From assembly GCF_008180415.1 (NCBI RefSeq), contig NZ_VTEI01000002.1, positions 537,740 through 601,739 of the forward strand: a stretch of 64,000 nt of DNA, read 5' to 3'. The stretch's first letter is position 1. Each line of letters opens with the position of its first letter. Below are positions 29,611 to 39,454 of the stretch, one piece after another. This DNA is from Rossellomorea vietnamensis. GTDB taxonomy: Bacteria > Bacillota > Bacilli > Bacillales > Bacillaceae_B. The notes under the pieces were generated by a model that did no database searches, was not told where the DNA came from, and worked only from the letters and a program-made list of their open reading frames with translations. The position numbers were made by a program, and so were the translations under genes.

Positions 29611-30153
29611 TTAAACCGGCAAGCTCTTTAATTTTGAAGTCAATTCCCTGAACTTTTCTTTATCGTTCCGATCCAGTGCATCATCGATGGCATCGAGGAG
29701 TTTCTGTCTCTGGTATGTCTCGATACTGATTTTAAGGAACTGTTCAGCTATTATCCTGTCTTTCTCATTAATTAACAAATATTTCGGCATGAAAGGATTT
29801 TCTTCACGAACCGCGGCATACTGGTACGAAGCATTGGCCTTAGTGAAATTGAGCTGAATATAAATATCCTCATCCTTATTCAGCCTGATATCATGAAAAG
29901 ATTTTTCAGCATCCGTCGTCATAATGTTTTCTTTATAAAACCTGAACGGCACTTCCTCTACACAATGGGTGGACATGACCAGCCCTCTTGGACAATATTG
30001 TGCTTCTTCGACAAAATGAACTTTTTTCATTAGCTGGTCATGGCTCATAAGGTAATTCAGAATCCAGACACACTCACGTCTCTTCAGCTGGTAACGATTT
30101 AAGAACCACCGGATGAAATCCTTTTTCTCGTTGACAGATACAGGGGTCTTCAT
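29611..30153 (-). CDS. ypiB: UPF0302 family protein YpiB
   Basis: 180 residues, cytoplasmic, with an N-terminal helical UPF0302 region ([32 protein letters not shown]) and a C-terminal IDEAL-type helix ([25 protein letters not shown]). The function is not established. It lies downstream of ypiA with a short gap. Confidence 0.9.
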   Translation of the reverse strand: MKTPVSVNEKKDFIRWFLNRYQLKRRECVWILNYLMSHDQLMKKVHFVEEAQYCPRGLVMSTHCVEEVPFRFYKENIMTTDAEKSFHDIRLNKDEDIYIQLNFTKANASYQYAAVREENPFMPKYLLINEKDRIIAEQFLKISIETYQRQKLLDAIDDALDRNDKEKFRELTSKLKSLPV

Positions 30154-30200
30154 TCATTTCCCTCCTCTGCGTATTTTGTCCTGCAGTGTTATACAGGCAG

Positions 30201-31460
30201 TCATTCTTCCAACCTTTCAATCATCATAGCCCACTCTTCATTTGTTGGATCTTTCTTTACCAATTCATTAAATACTTCTCTGGCCTCTCCGCGTTTTCCT
30301 TCTTCGATAAGGAAATATCCATATTCCTGAAGAAATTCTGGATGTTCTTTAAAGAAAGTATATGCAAGTCGGTATTGTTTTAATGCTTCTTTGTAATCCT
30401 CTGTTTTTTCGTAAGCAGCTGCTGCGTCCCAATGAAGCTGGGGATCTTCTTCTCCTTCACTCTCCATCAATTTAATGATTTCAAGAATGTCCTCGTATCT
30501 TTCCTGGCGGAGGAAGAGTTTGTTTAAGGTCAGAGCAGCTTCCATATAGCCTTGGTCAAGCGCCAGAGATTCACGCATGAATTTTTCAGCATCCTCTTCC
30601 AAGCCGAGCTTCAAGGAAATTTTCCCTCCGTGGAATAGGAGTTCCTTGTTGAACTCGTCATGAGTAATCCCTTCTCTCACTGTTTCCAGACTCTTTTCAA
30701 GCTCCTCTTCGTGTTCGTAAGCCTTGGATAGGAGCAGATACAGCGAATTATAGTCAGGATCCAATGCTTTCACAGATTCCAATTTTTCTATCGCCTTGGT
30801 ATAGTACCCCGCTTGATAGGCTGTAAAGGCATAGCCAAACAGCGTATTGATTTCCAAATGCTCATCAAGAGCCTTCTCGTAATGATGCAGTGCCTGTTCG
30901 AAGTCTCCCCCCGCACTGAGAGCTTCACCCATCCTTTGATGGACATCCACTCCGCCGACATTCGTCTTTTGAGCTTTAAGGACATTTTCGTAAGACCGGA
31001 TCGCTTCAAGAAACTTTCCTATCTCAAGGTAAAGTTCACCAAGCGCAAAATCAATCACTGGTTCTGACGGGAGAATCTTTTTAGCCTGAAGCAGCTTTTG
31101 CTCACTCACTTCAAAAAGCCCCTGCATTTGATACAAGTCTGCTTGTAACAGCAATGCCCTCGGATAGTCAGGGTCCCCTTCCCCCATTTCTGAAAGCAGT
31201 TCAAGGGCACCCTCCTCATCATCCATTTCAACAAGGACTTCCGCAAGTGTCACAATCAGCTCGCCTTCACCAGGGTAGCTGCCTAAAAGGAGTTCAAGCA
31301 ATTCTTTTGTCTCCTCCAAAAAACCTAAGTGGTAAAGATTTTCTGCAAGTGTAAACTTCTCTTCATCAGTACCTAGATTCTTCACCCGCTTGAAATGTTT
31401 TGCAGCGTTGTCAAGGTCTCCTTGTTCCAGTGATGTCAGCATTTCTTCTGCATAGTTCAT
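30201..31460 (-). CDS. ypiA: Tetratricopeptide repeat protein YpiA
   Basis: 419 acidic residues made of about ten to twelve TPR-like helical pairs from end to end (for example HYEKALDEHLEINTLFGYAF, KAIEKLESVKALDPDY). Such proteins act as scaffolds; no partner is known. Start at 31460 with AAGGA upstream. Upstream of ypiB, as in B. subtilis. Confidence 0.9.
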   Translation of the reverse strand: MNYAEEMLTSLEQGDLDNAAKHFKRVKNLGTDEEKFTLAENLYHLGFLEETKELLELLLGSYPGEGELIVTLAEVLVEMDDEEGALELLSEMGEGDPDYPRALLLQADLYQMQGLFEVSEQKLLQAKKILPSEPVIDFALGELYLEIGKFLEAIRSYENVLKAQKTNVGGVDVHQRMGEALSAGGDFEQALHHYEKALDEHLEINTLFGYAFTAYQAGYYTKAIEKLESVKALDPDYNSLYLLLSKAYEHEEELEKSLETVREGITHDEFNKELLFHGGKISLKLGLEEDAEKFMRESLALDQGYMEAALTLNKLFLRQERYEDILEIIKLMESEGEEDPQLHWDAAAAYEKTEDYKEALKQYRLAYTFFKEHPEFLQEYGYFLIEEGKRGEAREVFNELVKKDPTNEEWAMMIERLEE

Positions 31461-31527
31461 ATCAAAAATCCTTTCTTCTACAAATACTTTTATAGAAGGG
31501 TTAATTAGAAATTATATCAAGAGATGA

Positions 31528-32424
31528 TCAAGTTAAATAGCCGGGATTTTTAATGATCAATTCTTCCCCGATCCCTGGCTGAAAGAAGCATCTTCCATTA
31601 GACATAAGTACTTTACCCTTGTTTACTGTAAGAAGTAACATATGATTATCATAAAGAAATGATTGGCAATGGGCAACTATTTCAGAGGCAGGGCTTTCAT
31701 ATAGGTTATAACTAATTTCTCCGCCTACCATGAAATTCCCTTTAAGAGGAAAGATACCAATTTTTTTCAAAATCTGCAGGGGCATCGGCTTTTTGGTGGA
31801 GATTGGTGACTGAATATGAGGAATGCCTTGATCTGATAGGATTTCCTGCCATGAATTCACTAACCTGTCTCTTTTCCTTTTGTCGATTTCTGATGAAATA
31901 AGAGGACAAAAAACCAACGGGTAACCATATAAAGCTTCTTTTACCCAACCCCATGCTATGTTCCTTAGATCTTCTTCTGTTGAAAATTCAATAAATACTG
32001 CCGGGATTTTATTTCGCTTTAGACACCTTATCAGTTCCGGTGTGATCAGCCTGGCTTTGCATCGGAGGACGATGACATAATCTATCGGACTAGACAGCAG
32101 TGAAGTCCTTAAACGTCTTAAGTTCGCTTTAAGTTCCGACTGATAATCTATTGAAAATGAGGTAACCAGGGTAGTGCACCCCTTCATAATGAATTCAGTT
32201 GTAAAATATGACTTGAAATGGTCAAACTTTAAAAAATCAGGAAGTTCAAGATCTGCCATAACGTGGACAGGCGACATCAAGAAAGGGGAAACATTCATCC
32301 GCGGTATAGTATAACGTTTAAAGTTTGAATTAATTGATCGAATTCTATTATCTTGTATAAGCATGGTGATATCTCTTCTCCGGTCATATTCAATACAGGG
32401 TACATTTTCTATAATATATGCCAT
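31528..32424 (-). CDS. Uncharacterised protein with a degenerate amidohydrolase-like layout
   Basis: 298 residues, not found at this spot in B. subtilis. The N-terminus (an ILIxDGxI-like MLIQDNRIRSI, then SPFLMSPVHVMADLELP) and a GCTTLVTSF segment recall amidohydrolases, in which a composite beta domain is followed by PGxxDxHxH; the C-terminal VNKGKVLMSNGR recalls the returning beta domain. The metal-binding HxH is not kept, so an active hydrolase is unlikely. The ATG follows AAGGGAGAG. It sits between ypiA and the aro operon, same strand. The fold is inference. Confidence 0.6.
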   Translation of the reverse strand: MAYIIENVPCIEYDRRRDITMLIQDNRIRSINSNFKRYTIPRMNVSPFLMSPVHVMADLELPDFLKFDHFKSYFTTEFIMKGCTTLVTSFSIDYQSELKANLRRLRTSLLSSPIDYVIVLRCKARLITPELIRCLKRNKIPAVFIEFSTEEDLRNIAWGWVKEALYGYPLVFCPLISSEIDKRKRDRLVNSWQEILSDQGIPHIQSPISTKKPMPLQILKKIGIFPLKGNFMVGGEISYNLYESPASEIVAHCQSFLYDNHMLLLTVNKGKVLMSNGRCFFQPGIGEELIIKNPGYLT

Positions 32425-32734
32425 CGCCAGCTCTCCCTTCTTCTCTTAAGACAAGCTATGAGATAAAGAGCAAAGTGATGACAAATAATTTGATAATCTA
32501 GTCTCTATTATCCTATGGATATGCACTGCTAGTTTCATCAAGAGACCCATTCCTAAGTAGAGGAGCCCAATCTGAATGCGGCGTAAAGATACCCCAAAAA
32601 ATTCCCGGCTCCCCTAAGTATCCGCTTGAAAGACTTAGGAAGTGTTTAAATAGTCTCCTGGTTTTCCAAGAGACATCTGAGACCCTCTGAAAAAAATCGA
32701 GAGACACATTCTGCCCCAGCCATTTTGATATAGG

Positions 32735-32772
32735 AAAAAGGCGTCTCCGTTCGACCCTTGAACAGAAACACC
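32735..32772 (-). terminator. Terminator of the aro operon, displaced from aroA by a MITE
   Basis: On the minus strand a 13-bp stem with G-T pairs (GGTGTTTCTGTTC/GAACGGAGACGCC) followed by TTTTTCC. It is more than 320 bp from the aroA stop codon because the element at 32796-33095 lies in between. Confidence 0.8.
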
Positions 32773-32795
32773 TTTCAGAGATGAATTTAAGAAAT

Positions 32796-33095
32796 GGCTC
32801 TTTCGTAAACTTTGTTGCTATTTAATATTAATTCCAAAGAAATATCAATATTTATAAGGAAAAATACAGTAATACCGAAAAGAAAAGAGCTACTCTTCCT
32901 GATAAGAGATAATACTCTTAGTATCCGGGGGAAAATCCGGCTCTTGGGATTTTCCCGAAAGCAAGATATATGCGAAAACAGCCTTATGAAAAGAAAAGAG
33001 CTGCTCTCCCCGATTAGAGAGAAAACCATTAGTTTCCGGGGGAAAATCCAGCTCTTGGGACTTTTCCAGAAGACGCAAAATATGTGAAAACAGCT
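32796..33095 (+). mobile_element. MITE-like element, copy B, with internal tandem duplication
   Basis: Starts GGCTCTTTCGTAAACTTTG; a complete end GAAAACAGCC occurs at 32983, after which the right-hand 113 bp are repeated in tandem (32871-32983 and 32984-33096, diverged). The flanking repeat is TAAGAAAT (32788-32795) against TAAGTAAT (33096-33103), 7 of 8 matching. The right edge coincides with the aroA stop codon. Confidence 0.75.
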
Positions 33096-34393
33096 TAAGT
33101 AATTGACAATGAAGCAAGGTCTGAATAAAACGCAGGAAAAGAGATATTGACGGCATCGGCATTTTTCAAGGTGACTTCTTCTTTGCTGAGCAGAGCTGCT
33201 ACAGCGAGCGTCATGCCTATTCTATGATCTCCCATGGAATCAACCATCCCACCATATAATTCGGTTTTTCCATTAATAATCATGCCATCCTCCGTGCTTT
33301 CAATATCGGCTCCAAGAACTTTCAATTGAGAGACAATGGCATCAATGCGGTTGGTTTCTTTCACTTTCAGTTCTTCTGCATCTTTGATTATCGTACGCCC
33401 TTCTGCTTGCGTAGCCAGTAAGGCGATTACAGGAAGTTCATCTATCAGTGAAGGGATGATTTCTCCACCAATCTCAATTCCTCTTAGTGACGAAGTTTCA
33501 ACCGTGATGGTACCCCTCTCTTCAAATTCACTGGTTTCTTTTGATTTTACTACAGTAATATTCGCTCCCATTTTTTCCATCACTGTGATGATTCCTGTTC
33601 TTGTCGGATTAAGCCCAACATCCTGCAGGACCAATGTACTGCCAGGCACTATCGCAGCTGCCACAAGGAAAAAAGCGGCTGAAGAAATGTCTCCAGGGAC
33701 TCTAACTTCTGTTCCTTTGAATTGCTGACCCCCGCTCACTGTAATCAAGCCATTCTCATTGCTGATATCCCCGCCGAATTTTTTGATCATTGTTTCGGTA
33801 TGATTCCGGGTAGAAACCGGTTCCTTAATAGCCGATATTCCATCTGCTTGAAGTGCAGCAAAGATCATGGCTGATTTTACTTGAGCACTGGCTACTGTAA
33901 GCTGGTAATCAACAGGAGAAAGCTTTCCGCCCCTGATGGACAATGGGGTGAATTCGCCATTTCTCCGGCCGGCTATATCTGCTCCGAAAAGACTGAGGGG
34001 TCCTGTTACACGCTTCATAGGTCTCTTGGCAATTGATTCATCCCCCACAATGACAGAATGAAACGGCCTTCCTGCCAGCATGCCGGACATCAGGCGGGCG
34101 GTCGTACCGGAATTTCCGACATCTAGAATATTCTCAGGCTCTTTAAGGCCTTCCCAGCCTTTTCCGTAGACAATTACCTTGTTACCCTCTTCCTTGATTT
34201 CCACTCCCATTTGCTTAAAGCAGGTCATCGTACTGATGCAATCTTCCGCTTTCAAAAAATTATGTATGACCGTTGTGCCCTTGGCAATTGCCCCAAACAT
34301 AATGGAGCGATGGGAGATGGACTTGTCGCCGGGCACCTTCATTTCACCCTTAATCCCATTGCTCATGAAAGCTAATTTTTTCGACGATTCCAT
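33095..34393 (-). CDS. aroA: 3-phosphoshikimate 1-carboxyvinyltransferase (EPSP synthase)
   Basis: Sixth step of the shikimate pathway (aroE in B. subtilis naming). 432 residues with KVPGDKSISHR, LDVGNSGTTARLMSG, ESIAKRPMKRV, SAQVKSAMIFA and DELPVIALLA; the SAQVKSA and RPMKR motifs are those of class II enzymes. The stop codon is at the edge of MITE copy B; the coding part appears intact. Last gene of aroC-aroB-hisC-tyrA-aroA. Confidence 0.96.
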   Translation of the reverse strand: MESSKKLAFMSNGIKGEMKVPGDKSISHRSIMFGAIAKGTTVIHNFLKAEDCISTMTCFKQMGVEIKEEGNKVIVYGKGWEGLKEPENILDVGNSGTTARLMSGMLAGRPFHSVIVGDESIAKRPMKRVTGPLSLFGADIAGRRNGEFTPLSIRGGKLSPVDYQLTVASAQVKSAMIFAALQADGISAIKEPVSTRNHTETMIKKFGGDISNENGLITVSGGQQFKGTEVRVPGDISSAAFFLVAAAIVPGSTLVLQDVGLNPTRTGIITVMEKMGANITVVKSKETSEFEERGTITVETSSLRGIEIGGEIIPSLIDELPVIALLATQAEGRTIIKDAEELKVKETNRIDAIVSQLKVLGADIESTEDGMIINGKTELYGGMVDSMGDHRIGMTLAVAALLSKEEVTLKNADAVNISFPAFYSDLASLSIT

Positions 34394-34423
34394 AACAGCC
34401 TCCCTATGTAATGTGTTTTAGTT

Positions 34424-35521
34424 TTAAAATACTTCAAAACTGGTTTCTTGTATCAAGACCTTTTTACCTCTTTCAAGATCGGTATTGTTCTGAAAGCTGA
34501 TTACCAGCCTTCCCACCGAGTCTTCCCTCATTTCCAAAACCCGTATGTTGGTCAGGCTGATCTGTTCATTTGCCAGCAAGCCGGTTATCTCTGCAATAAC
34601 TCCAGGATTGTCTGGAATATCCACGTACAAATCATAGAAAGCAGGTATCGCTCCTTTGCTTTTCACCGGAAGTCCATCCCGGAATGTCTTAGCCTCAGAA
34701 AAGAAACGAAACACATTTTCTTTATCTTCCCCTCCAATTCTTTCAATCAGAACATCCATACTTTCCTTCCATTCTCTTAGGAGTTTGAGAAGCACCCGAT
34801 TGTTCTGCAGTGTAATATCACTCCACATCTGCGGATCTGCGGATGCAATTCTTGTTGTATCTTTAAAGCCTCCTGCGGCGAGCCTCGAGATATAAGGAAA
34901 TTGATCTTCAGCGCTCATGGCCGTGTGGACCAGGGATGAGGCAATCAAGTGAGGGAAATGGCTGACAACCCCGGTGAGCTCGTCATGATCCAATGGATCA
35001 AGTATAAGAAATTTCGCTCTTGTTCCTTCAAGCCATCTTTGAAGTTCTGCTGATTTCTCTTCGGATATTCCGGCTCCAGGTGTCAAAATATAATAAGCAT
35101 TTTCAAAAAGAAGATCTTTAGCCGCTGTCACGCCGCTTTTATGCGAACCCGCCATCGGGTGTCCGCCTATAAAGGCAGCCCCTTTCTCTGCCAGCTGTTT
35201 AGAAGCTTCCATAATTGGACTTTTTACACTGCCAGCGTCTGTTATCAAGACATTTTCTTTCAAACTTACGCTCTGCAGCTTCTCAATTAACTTTATGATA
35301 CCGTTAACTGGTGCAGCTAAGATGATCAAGTCAGCTGCTTCGGCTGCCTCTTCAAAAGAACAAGCTTCTTCATCAATGATTCCGAGTTCCCTTGCCCGCC
35401 TCTGCTCTTCCTTCTTTCTGTCGAATCCAATGATCGTGCAGTCAGGGTGGGCTTTTTTGATACTGATGCAAAGGGAACCACCGATTAAACCTAGTCCGGC
35501 TGCCAGAACTGTTCCTTTCAA
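34424..35521 (-). CDS. tyrA: Prephenate dehydrogenase
   Basis: Oxidises prephenate to 4-hydroxyphenylpyruvate for tyrosine. NAD-binding GLGLIGGSLC at the N-terminus, HPMAGSHKSG, SHFPHLIASSLV, and a C-terminal ACT domain (DIPDNPGVIAEITGLLANEQISLTNI) for allosteric control. The TTG at 35521 has AAGGTG 6 bp upstream; a GTG at 35530 in frame is the alternative and gives a length closer to the B. subtilis annotation. Confidence 0.94.
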   Translation of the reverse strand: MKGTVLAAGLGLIGGSLCISIKKAHPDCTIIGFDRKKEEQRRARELGIIDEEACSFEEAAEAADLIILAAPVNGIIKLIEKLQSVSLKENVLITDAGSVKSPIMEASKQLAEKGAAFIGGHPMAGSHKSGVTAAKDLLFENAYYILTPGAGISEEKSAELQRWLEGTRAKFLILDPLDHDELTGVVSHFPHLIASSLVHTAMSAEDQFPYISRLAAGGFKDTTRIASADPQMWSDITLQNNRVLLKLLREWKESMDVLIERIGGEDKENVFRFFSEAKTFRDGLPVKSKGAIPAFYDLYVDIPDNPGVIAEITGLLANEQISLTNIRVLEMREDSVGRLVISFQNNTDLERGKKVLIQETSFEVF

Positions 35522-35569
35522 GAGATTCACCTTCTTTTTCTGTTTGTTTATCAGAGTGCCTGCTAAATA

Positions 35570-36664
35570 TCAGTCATCCGTATTCAGGAAATCTCTGATT
35601 GTTTCCAGTAAGCCTTGATTTTGTTCAGGAGTTCCTATCGTTATTCTTACGGCAGTCGGAAAGCCCAGAGCCTTTCCGGACCGGACGATATACCCCTTAC
35701 TTAATAAGTGCTGAAAAACTTCATCTCCATCAATTCCAAAATCAATCACGATGAAATTGGCTTGTGAAGGGAAATACTTCAGTTCTTTCTCTCTGCATAG
35801 TTCATAATACTGTTCCATGCCCTTTCTGTTTTCAAGCCGGCATCTCTCTATGAATTCCTGATCAGTAAGCGCAGCAGCGGCAGCTCCTTGAGCAACAATA
35901 TTATTATTGAAAGGTTCACGCAATGGTTCAAGCTTCGAGATGATTTCTTCATTGGCGATTCCGTAGCCGACTCGCAGACCCGCCAGCCCATATGCTTTTG
36001 AAAAAGTTCGTGTGACCAAAAGGCGTGGATACTTTTCAACCAGCTTGATGGCGTCATAATAATCGCCAGCGGTCACATACTCAAAGTAGGCTTCATCCAA
36101 CACAGTTAATACATGAGGAGGGACGCGGTCCAGGAAGTTAGTTAAGGACTTCTCTGAAATGTACTCTCCACTCGGGTTGTTCGGACTGCAAAGCCATACA
36201 ACAGTCGTATTTTCATCAATAGCCTTAAGCATTTCATCAAGGTTGTGGCGGCCATACTCATCCAATACTATCTCTCTTACCTCTGCTCCTTCAATTACAG
36301 CGTTGTGCTTGTATTGAGGGAAAGTCGGACTTGCCATGACCGTATTCGCCCCCTGCTGCAGCAGCCCCCTCGTAATGATTTGGATAATTTCATCTGAACC
36401 GTTTCCAAGAATGACTTGTTTTTCTGATACTCCAAGATGCGAAGAAAGTGAATTTCTGAGTATCTTAGCGTAACCATCCGGATAAATGGAATAAGTGAAC
36501 TCTGCCTTTCTCAAGTACTCTTCTACCTTCGCAGAAAAACCGAACGGATTTTCATTTGAAGATAATTTTACGATAGAGCTTAACCCATATAACTTTTTGA
36601 CGTCATCTATTGTTTTGCCAGGCTGATATGCTTTTAAATTCTGTATTTGTTTTTTCCAATTCAC
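35570..36664 (-). CDS. hisC: Histidinol-phosphate / aromatic aminotransferase
   Basis: PLP-dependent aminotransferase; in B. subtilis the same enzyme serves histidine and aromatic amino acid synthesis. KLSSNENPFG, CSPNNPSGEYI, DEAYFEYV and the PLP lysine in TRTFSKAYGLAGLRVGY. The GTG at 36664 follows GGGTGGG at 6 bp and gives the family length (364 residues). In B. subtilis trpEDCFBA precedes it; here aroB does. Confidence 0.95.
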   Translation of the reverse strand: MNWKKQIQNLKAYQPGKTIDDVKKLYGLSSIVKLSSNENPFGFSAKVEEYLRKAEFTYSIYPDGYAKILRNSLSSHLGVSEKQVILGNGSDEIIQIITRGLLQQGANTVMASPTFPQYKHNAVIEGAEVREIVLDEYGRHNLDEMLKAIDENTTVVWLCSPNNPSGEYISEKSLTNFLDRVPPHVLTVLDEAYFEYVTAGDYYDAIKLVEKYPRLLVTRTFSKAYGLAGLRVGYGIANEEIISKLEPLREPFNNNIVAQGAAAAALTDQEFIERCRLENRKGMEQYYELCREKELKYFPSQANFIVIDFGIDGDEVFQHLLSKGYIVRSGKALGFPTAVRITIGTPEQNQGLLETIRDFLNTDD

Positions 36665-36732
36665 TGTGAACCCACCCTTTCCCTTCAATTCTCTAATACG
36701 TTATCACGTTAAAGCGTTACAATATTAATACT

Positions 36733-36750
36733 ATCACACAATTCTTGTGA
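36733..36750. promoter_or_regulatory. Palindrome upstream of hisC
   Basis: CACAA-GAA-TTGTG on the minus strand lies about 70 bp before the hisC start, overlapping the area where a promoter would be expected. Possible operator; no regulator can be named. Confidence 0.3.
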
Positions 36751-36914
36751 AAATCTATATAGAATTGGCGGTAAAGCGGTCCAGGAGGACAATGAATAAG
36801 AGTCATGGCAAAAAAGAACCGGGTGGCTATCCTTCTGCACCTTCGTTAACACGACGACATAACGAATTCTACCTCAAGAACCTGCTGAATGTATTATAAA
36901 CCCCCTTTAAATAG

Positions 36915-38000
36915 TCACCCTACAGCCAGCACATAATCATGTGCTTCTTTCAGGTCTTCCTTGTTTATCCTTTTCAAAAGAGGATTGCCGATCTCACTCA
37001 GGAGGACGAATTGAGGAATCTTATTCTCAGCTTTTTTGTCTCTTGTCATGACTTCATAGATTTCATCAAATGAGTGCTTAGCTGCAGCTTCAGCTGTATA
37101 TCCCAGTCGCTTGACCCAATTGGTGAATTCTGAAAGGTCAAACCGAAATCCTGCGTGTTTCACACTGAGAAAAAGGGCAAAAATCATTCCAGTCATAACC
37201 GCTTCACCATGGGAAATACCTTTGTAGCCCTCAAGGTTTTCCAAGGAGTGCCCGTAAGTATGTCCAAAATTCAAATAAGCTCTGATTCCTTTTTCTCTTT
37301 CATCCTGTCCTACTATTTCAGCCTTGACGGCAATTCCTTGTTTCAAGGAGTTTATTAAAAATGTTTGATCAATAGAAGTAAAGGTTTGAAGATTTGCTTT
37401 CAGCATCTTATAAAAGGTCTCATCCGATATCAAGGAATGCTTGATGACCTCAGCCATACCAGATCTAATCTCCTTTAAAGGGAGACTTCTCAGGAATTCC
37501 GTTTCGTAAAACACCGCTTCAGGATGATAAAATTGTCCAATCATATTCTTCCCCAGCCTGTGATTGACTGCCACTTTGCCTCCTACTGAACTATCATGGG
37601 CAAGGATTGTTGTTGGAAGGCCGACAAATCTCACTCCCCTCATATAGGTGGCTGCGACAAAGCCAGCCAAATCCCCGCAGGCTCCGCCTCCAAACGCAAG
37701 GATGCATGACTGGCGGTCCAGCCCCTTATCAATGGCAAATGTCATGCAGTCATCATAGACCTTCAATGTCTTGGCTTCCTCCCCTGGAGGTACAGTAAAT
37801 ACAGAATAATCAATGGATAAAGGCAGAGAATCTTCCAGAGTATCTCCATGTAATTCATAAACAGTCCTATCAGCAATAACCATGATTTGCGATATAGGCT
37901 TCGCTTGACTGGCCAAGAAATCTTTAAGGTTACCTATTATTCCGCTGCCTATGTATACAGGGTATTGTTTTGTTTCGGTTTCAATTTGCAAAAGATCCAT
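36915..38000 (-). CDS. aroB: 3-dehydroquinate synthase
   Basis: Second step of the shikimate pathway, NAD- and metal-dependent ring closure of DAHP. PPGEEAKTL, FGGGACGDLAGFVAATYMRGV, HDSSVGGKVAVNH, GMAEVIKHSLI and LNFGHTYGHSLE with zinc ligands. It lies 3 bp after aroC. After its stop there is no aroH or trp gene, only about 250 bp of non-coding sequence before hisC. Confidence 0.96.
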   Translation of the reverse strand: MDLLQIETETKQYPVYIGSGIIGNLKDFLASQAKPISQIMVIADRTVYELHGDTLEDSLPLSIDYSVFTVPPGEEAKTLKVYDDCMTFAIDKGLDRQSCILAFGGGACGDLAGFVAATYMRGVRFVGLPTTILAHDSSVGGKVAVNHRLGKNMIGQFYHPEAVFYETEFLRSLPLKEIRSGMAEVIKHSLISDETFYKMLKANLQTFTSIDQTFLINSLKQGIAVKAEIVGQDEREKGIRAYLNFGHTYGHSLENLEGYKGISHGEAVMTGMIFALFLSVKHAGFRFDLSEFTNWVKRLGYTAEAAAKHSFDEIYEVMTRDKKAENKIPQFVLLSEIGNPLLKRINKEDLKEAHDYVLAVG

Positions 38001-38003
38001 AGT

Positions 38004-39176
38004 TTAATAATCCTTGGACTGCTTGCGGTATTCAGATAGGTCATGCTTCAGCCGCTGAAATTGATCACTACTGAATTGTTCAGTGATGGCATTTGCCAGC
38101 TCCCATGCCACAACCGATTCGGCAACGACGCTGGCTGCAGGCACTGCACAGCTGTCAGAACGTTCAATGCTTGCTGTAAACTCTTCTTTGCTTTCAATAT
38201 CGACACTTTTCAATGGTTTATAAAGGGTGGGGATCGGTTTCATCACGCCTTTAACCACAATCGGCATACCAGTCGTCATCCCTCCTTCGAAACCTCCAAG
38301 CCGGTTGGTTTTGCGATAGTATCCCAGTTCTGCATTCCAGGCAATCTCATCGTGTACTTCACTCCCGGGTTTTCTCGCCATTTCAAACCCCAGACCGAAC
38401 TCTACTCCTTTAAAGGCATTTATGCTCATGACCGCCATTGCGATTTTAGCATCAAGCTTGCGGTCATAGTGGACATAGCTTCCTATTCCAGCAGGCATTC
38501 CTTCCACAATGACTTCAACGACTCCGCCGATAGAGTCACCAGCGTTCTTCGCAGAATCAATTGCGGCCATCATTTTTTCCGCTGCTTCATCGTCCAAACA
38601 ACGTACTGGGGAACTCTCCGTTTTCTGTATTAATTCTTCGATAGACGAATAGGACACATCTTGGGCAATGATTCCCCCAATCTCCCTTACATGTCCTGCC
38701 ACCTTGATCCCAAGCTCATCCAGCAGTTTTTTGGCAACAGCTCCAGCCGCCACCCTTACTGTCGTTTCCCTTGCAGAGGATCTCTCAAGTACATTCCTGA
38801 GATCACGATGTCCGTACTTGATTCCTCCATTTAAATCGGCATGGCCGGGACGCGGCCTTGTAATCTTTCTTTTAACATCCTCTTGCTCATCAGGAGAAAT
38901 CGGTTCGATCCCCATGATTTTCGTCCAATGAGTCCAGTCTTTGTTCTCTACTAATAGTGCCAGTGGTGAGCCCAGCGTCATCCCATGCCTCACACCTCCG
39001 GCAATATTGACCTGGTCCTTTTCTATCTGCATTCTGCGTCCGCGCCCGTAACCCTTCTGGCGTCTTGCAAGCTCATTATTGATGTCTTGAGCACTAAGGG
39101 GCATCCCTGCAGGTACTCCTTCAAGGATCGCGGTTAATTGCGGTCCATGTGATTCTCCGGCTGTTAAGTATCTCAT
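38004..39176 (-). CDS. aroC: Chorismate synthase
   Basis: FMN-dependent last step to chorismate (aroF in B. subtilis naming). 390 residues with the signatures [50 protein letters not shown] and [12 protein letters not shown]. First gene of the aro operon, with an extended -10 promoter about 40 bp upstream. Confidence 0.97.
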   Translation of the reverse strand: MRYLTAGESHGPQLTAILEGVPAGMPLSAQDINNELARRQKGYGRGRRMQIEKDQVNIAGGVRHGMTLGSPLALLVENKDWTHWTKIMGIEPISPDEQEDVKRKITRPRPGHADLNGGIKYGHRDLRNVLERSSARETTVRVAAGAVAKKLLDELGIKVAGHVREIGGIIAQDVSYSSIEELIQKTESSPVRCLDDEAAEKMMAAIDSAKNAGDSIGGVVEVIVEGMPAGIGSYVHYDRKLDAKIAMAVMSINAFKGVEFGLGFEMARKPGSEVHDEIAWNAELGYYRKTNRLGGFEGGMTTGMPIVVKGVMKPIPTLYKPLKSVDIESKEEFTASIERSDSCAVPAASVVAESVVAWELANAITEQFSSDQFQRLKHDLSEYRKQSKDY

Positions 39177-39214
39177 CCAGTCTTTCCCCTTCCCAGCTTA
39201 AATAATTTTGTATC

Positions 39215-39225
39215 AATATACCACA
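39215..39225 (-). promoter_or_regulatory. Putative extended -10 promoter of the aro operon
   Basis: Minus-strand TGTGG-TATATT fits the TRTGN extended -10 pattern; no good -35 is visible. Confidence 0.4.
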
Positions 39226-39277
39226 TTCTCCTGCTGAATACATAGAAGATAATCTTTATAGAATGCTGTTTTCCCAA

Positions 39278-39444
39278 GGCTCTTTTTGTAAACTTTGCTG
39301 CTATTTAATATGAATTATGTGAAAAAAACCCCATTCAATAGGGAATATCCTGGTAAGCAAGAAAGAAAAAAGCTCCTCCCTCCGTCTGGAGAGAAAAACC
39401 TTATCCAGAGACATCCGAGAGCGACAATATATTCGAAAACAGCC
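39278..39444 (+). mobile_element. MITE-like element, copy C
   Basis: 167 bp, GGCTCTTTTTGTAAACTTTG at the left and the reverse complement GGCTGTTTTCGAATATATTG at the right. Flanked by a perfect 8-bp direct repeat TTTCCCAA (39270-39277 and 39445-39452). It lies about 100 bp upstream of aroC. Confidence 0.88.
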
Positions 39445-39454
39445 TTTCCCAAAG

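Noticed and set aside
32787..33162. Frames inside MITE copy B (and similar frames at 3365-3562 and 39301-39590)
   Set aside because: Not conserved as reading frames between copies, which differ by indels.
36689..36914. TRAP-binding site before hisC
   Set aside because: Only one GAG-N-TAG pair is seen; TRAP needs many evenly spaced triplets.
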